Below, piece after piece: positions 39,303 to 39,934 of a DNA stretch of 39,934 bases. The DNA is taken from NCBI RefSeq assembly GCF_000262465.1, contig NZ_CM001489.1:4529597-4569530 (forward strand), read 5' to 3'. Below the pieces are notes generated by a model. The model searched no databases. It saw only the letters and a list, made by a program, of their open reading frames with translations, and was not told the origin of the DNA. The stretch's first letter is position 1. Each line of letters opens with the position of its first letter. The translations under genes were made by a program, and so were the position numbers. Source of the DNA: Frankia sp. QA3 (GTDB lineage Bacteria > Actinomycetota > Actinomycetes > Frankiales > Frankiaceae).

Positions 39303-39614
39303 TCAGCGACCCCCGCCGGGACGCAAGGACCACCGGCGTCCGGCCAGCGCCCGCCGTAGCCGTTCCTCCTCTACCCGCCAGTAACCGTGTTCCCGGCCGT
39401 CGACCAGGATGACCGGCACCCGGTCGCCGTACTCGTCGGCCAACCGCGGATCGGCATCGACGTCCGCCTCGCGCCACCCGACCCTCTCCTGCTCCGCCAC
39501 CCGCGCGATCGCGGCCCGCGCGGTGTCGCACAGATGACAGCCCGCCCGGGTGAGCAGGGTGATCCGGGCGCTCCCCCCGCCGGGTTGCGCCGGTCCCGAC
39601 CCCTCGTCGTCCAT
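39303..39614 (-). CDS. Glutaredoxin-like thioredoxin-fold protein
   Basis: 103 residues from ATG 39614. ITLLTRAGCHLCDTARAAIARV has the CxxC-type active site Cys-His-Leu-Cys (about 26-29), VPVILVDGREHGYWRVEEERL the cis-Pro loop VPV and the C-terminal helix. A DUF836/glutaredoxin-like family that stands just upstream of rex in other actinobacteria (from memory). Cytosolic. Redox partner unknown. Confidence 0.85.
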   Translation of the reverse strand: MDDEGSGPAQPGGGSARITLLTRAGCHLCDTARAAIARVAEQERVGWREADVDADPRLADEYGDRVPVILVDGREHGYWRVEEERLRRALAGRRWSLRPGGGR

Positions 39615-39714
39615 CTCCCGATGGTAAGTCCGCCGCGCGGCGCCTTCCGGTGGTCCGACCTGGCCGGGACCGGCACGGCCACGATCTACGACTGCCGCGC
39701 GTTCGTCTTGCGGC

Positions 39715-39720
39715 TACACT
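39715..39720 (+). promoter_or_regulatory. Possible -10 box for the gene at the right edge
   Basis: TACACT (39715-39720) fits TANNNT and lies about 75 bases before GTG 39795. No clear -35 box. Confidence 0.3.
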
Positions 39721-39794
39721 CAGCTACCTGCGCCCTCACGTGCACCGGGCCTGCCGGCCCGTCCTGTCGCGACTGCATCCTCCGGAGCCGGGCT

Positions 39795-39934
39795 GTGACC
39801 GACTGCACGCTCGCCGACCTCGCCGCCGGCCTCGCCGCGGTGCGGCGCGGTCCGGGCGCGTGGGCGCGGCCGCCGGTCCCCCTGCTGCCCACCCGCCCGC
39901 GGATCCGCGCCACCCTGAGCCGGTTCTGCCTGGG
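39795..39934 (+). CDS. Partial ORF at right edge, unidentified
   Basis: GTG 39795 with GGAG eight bases upstream opens a frame that runs out of the window after 46 codons. It begins TDCTLADLAAGLAAVRRGPG and continues with Arg/Pro-rich sequence to RATLSRFCL. I do not recognise a family. It is divergent from the glutaredoxin-like gene. Confidence 0.45.
   Translation, partial: MTDCTLADLAAGLAAVRRGPGAWARPPVPLLPTRPRIRATLSRFCL

Overview
The window looks like chromosomal DNA of a very GC-rich actinobacterium. Family content and gene order (futalosine menaquinone genes, rex-hemA-hemC-hemD, hemL next to System II cytochrome c biogenesis genes, a DUF574-type methyltransferase, GTG/TTG starts, TANNNT-type -10 boxes) fit Frankia or a close relative better than Streptomyces. 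That assignment is inference from gene content, not a database match. No tRNA, rRNA, insertion sequence, prophage or CRISPR array was seen.

Layout, left to right. (1) 1-4021, minus strand: an assimilatory sulfur operon (sulfite reductase, small zinc-ribbon protein, CysH, a SUMT-type methyltransferase for siroheme that runs off the left edge), preceded by a 22-residue leader peptide with an attenuator-like hairpin. (2) 4022-6324: a stand-alone response-regulator receiver protein and a divergent XRE-type regulator. (3) 6370-12948, minus: a menaquinone (futalosine) cluster with UbiD-, UbiA- and UbiX-type late enzymes, MqnE and MqnA, interleaved with three small membrane proteins. (4) 13296-19189: a PLDc_N membrane protein, then the cytochrome c System II genes ccsB, resB, ccdA and a TlpA/ResA lipoprotein. 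(5) 19694-23117, minus: rRNA methyltransferase, histidine phosphatase and hemL. (6) 23686-28582, accessory-looking: an MFS exporter with a MerR-like operator, a broken GNAT acetyltransferase, a DUF574 methyltransferase, and a methionyl-tRNA synthetase preceded by a Met-rich leader ORF. (7) 28686-31441: CopA/CopZ copper export behind two CsoR-like operators. (8) 32195-39614, minus: hemB, then hemD, hemC, hemA and rex with a Rex operator, and a glutaredoxin-like protein. A short plus-strand ORF leaves the right edge.

The genes converge on redox and tetrapyrrole metabolism: haem synthesis (hemL, hemA, hemB, hemC, hemD), siroheme for sulfite reduction, haem attachment to cytochromes, menaquinone for the respiratory chain, and NADH/NAD sensing by Rex.

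The most interesting material is regulatory. Upstream of metG lies an apparently leaderless ORF of 28 codons with four Met codons in a six-codon run, inside one hairpin and followed by a second hairpin just before the metG ribosome site. The sulfite reductase operon has the same stop-then-hairpin geometry behind a peptide of the HVDL-type leader class. The window also carries a dispersed palindromic repeat whose arms covary, and several in-frame minisatellites in the loops of housekeeping enzymes.
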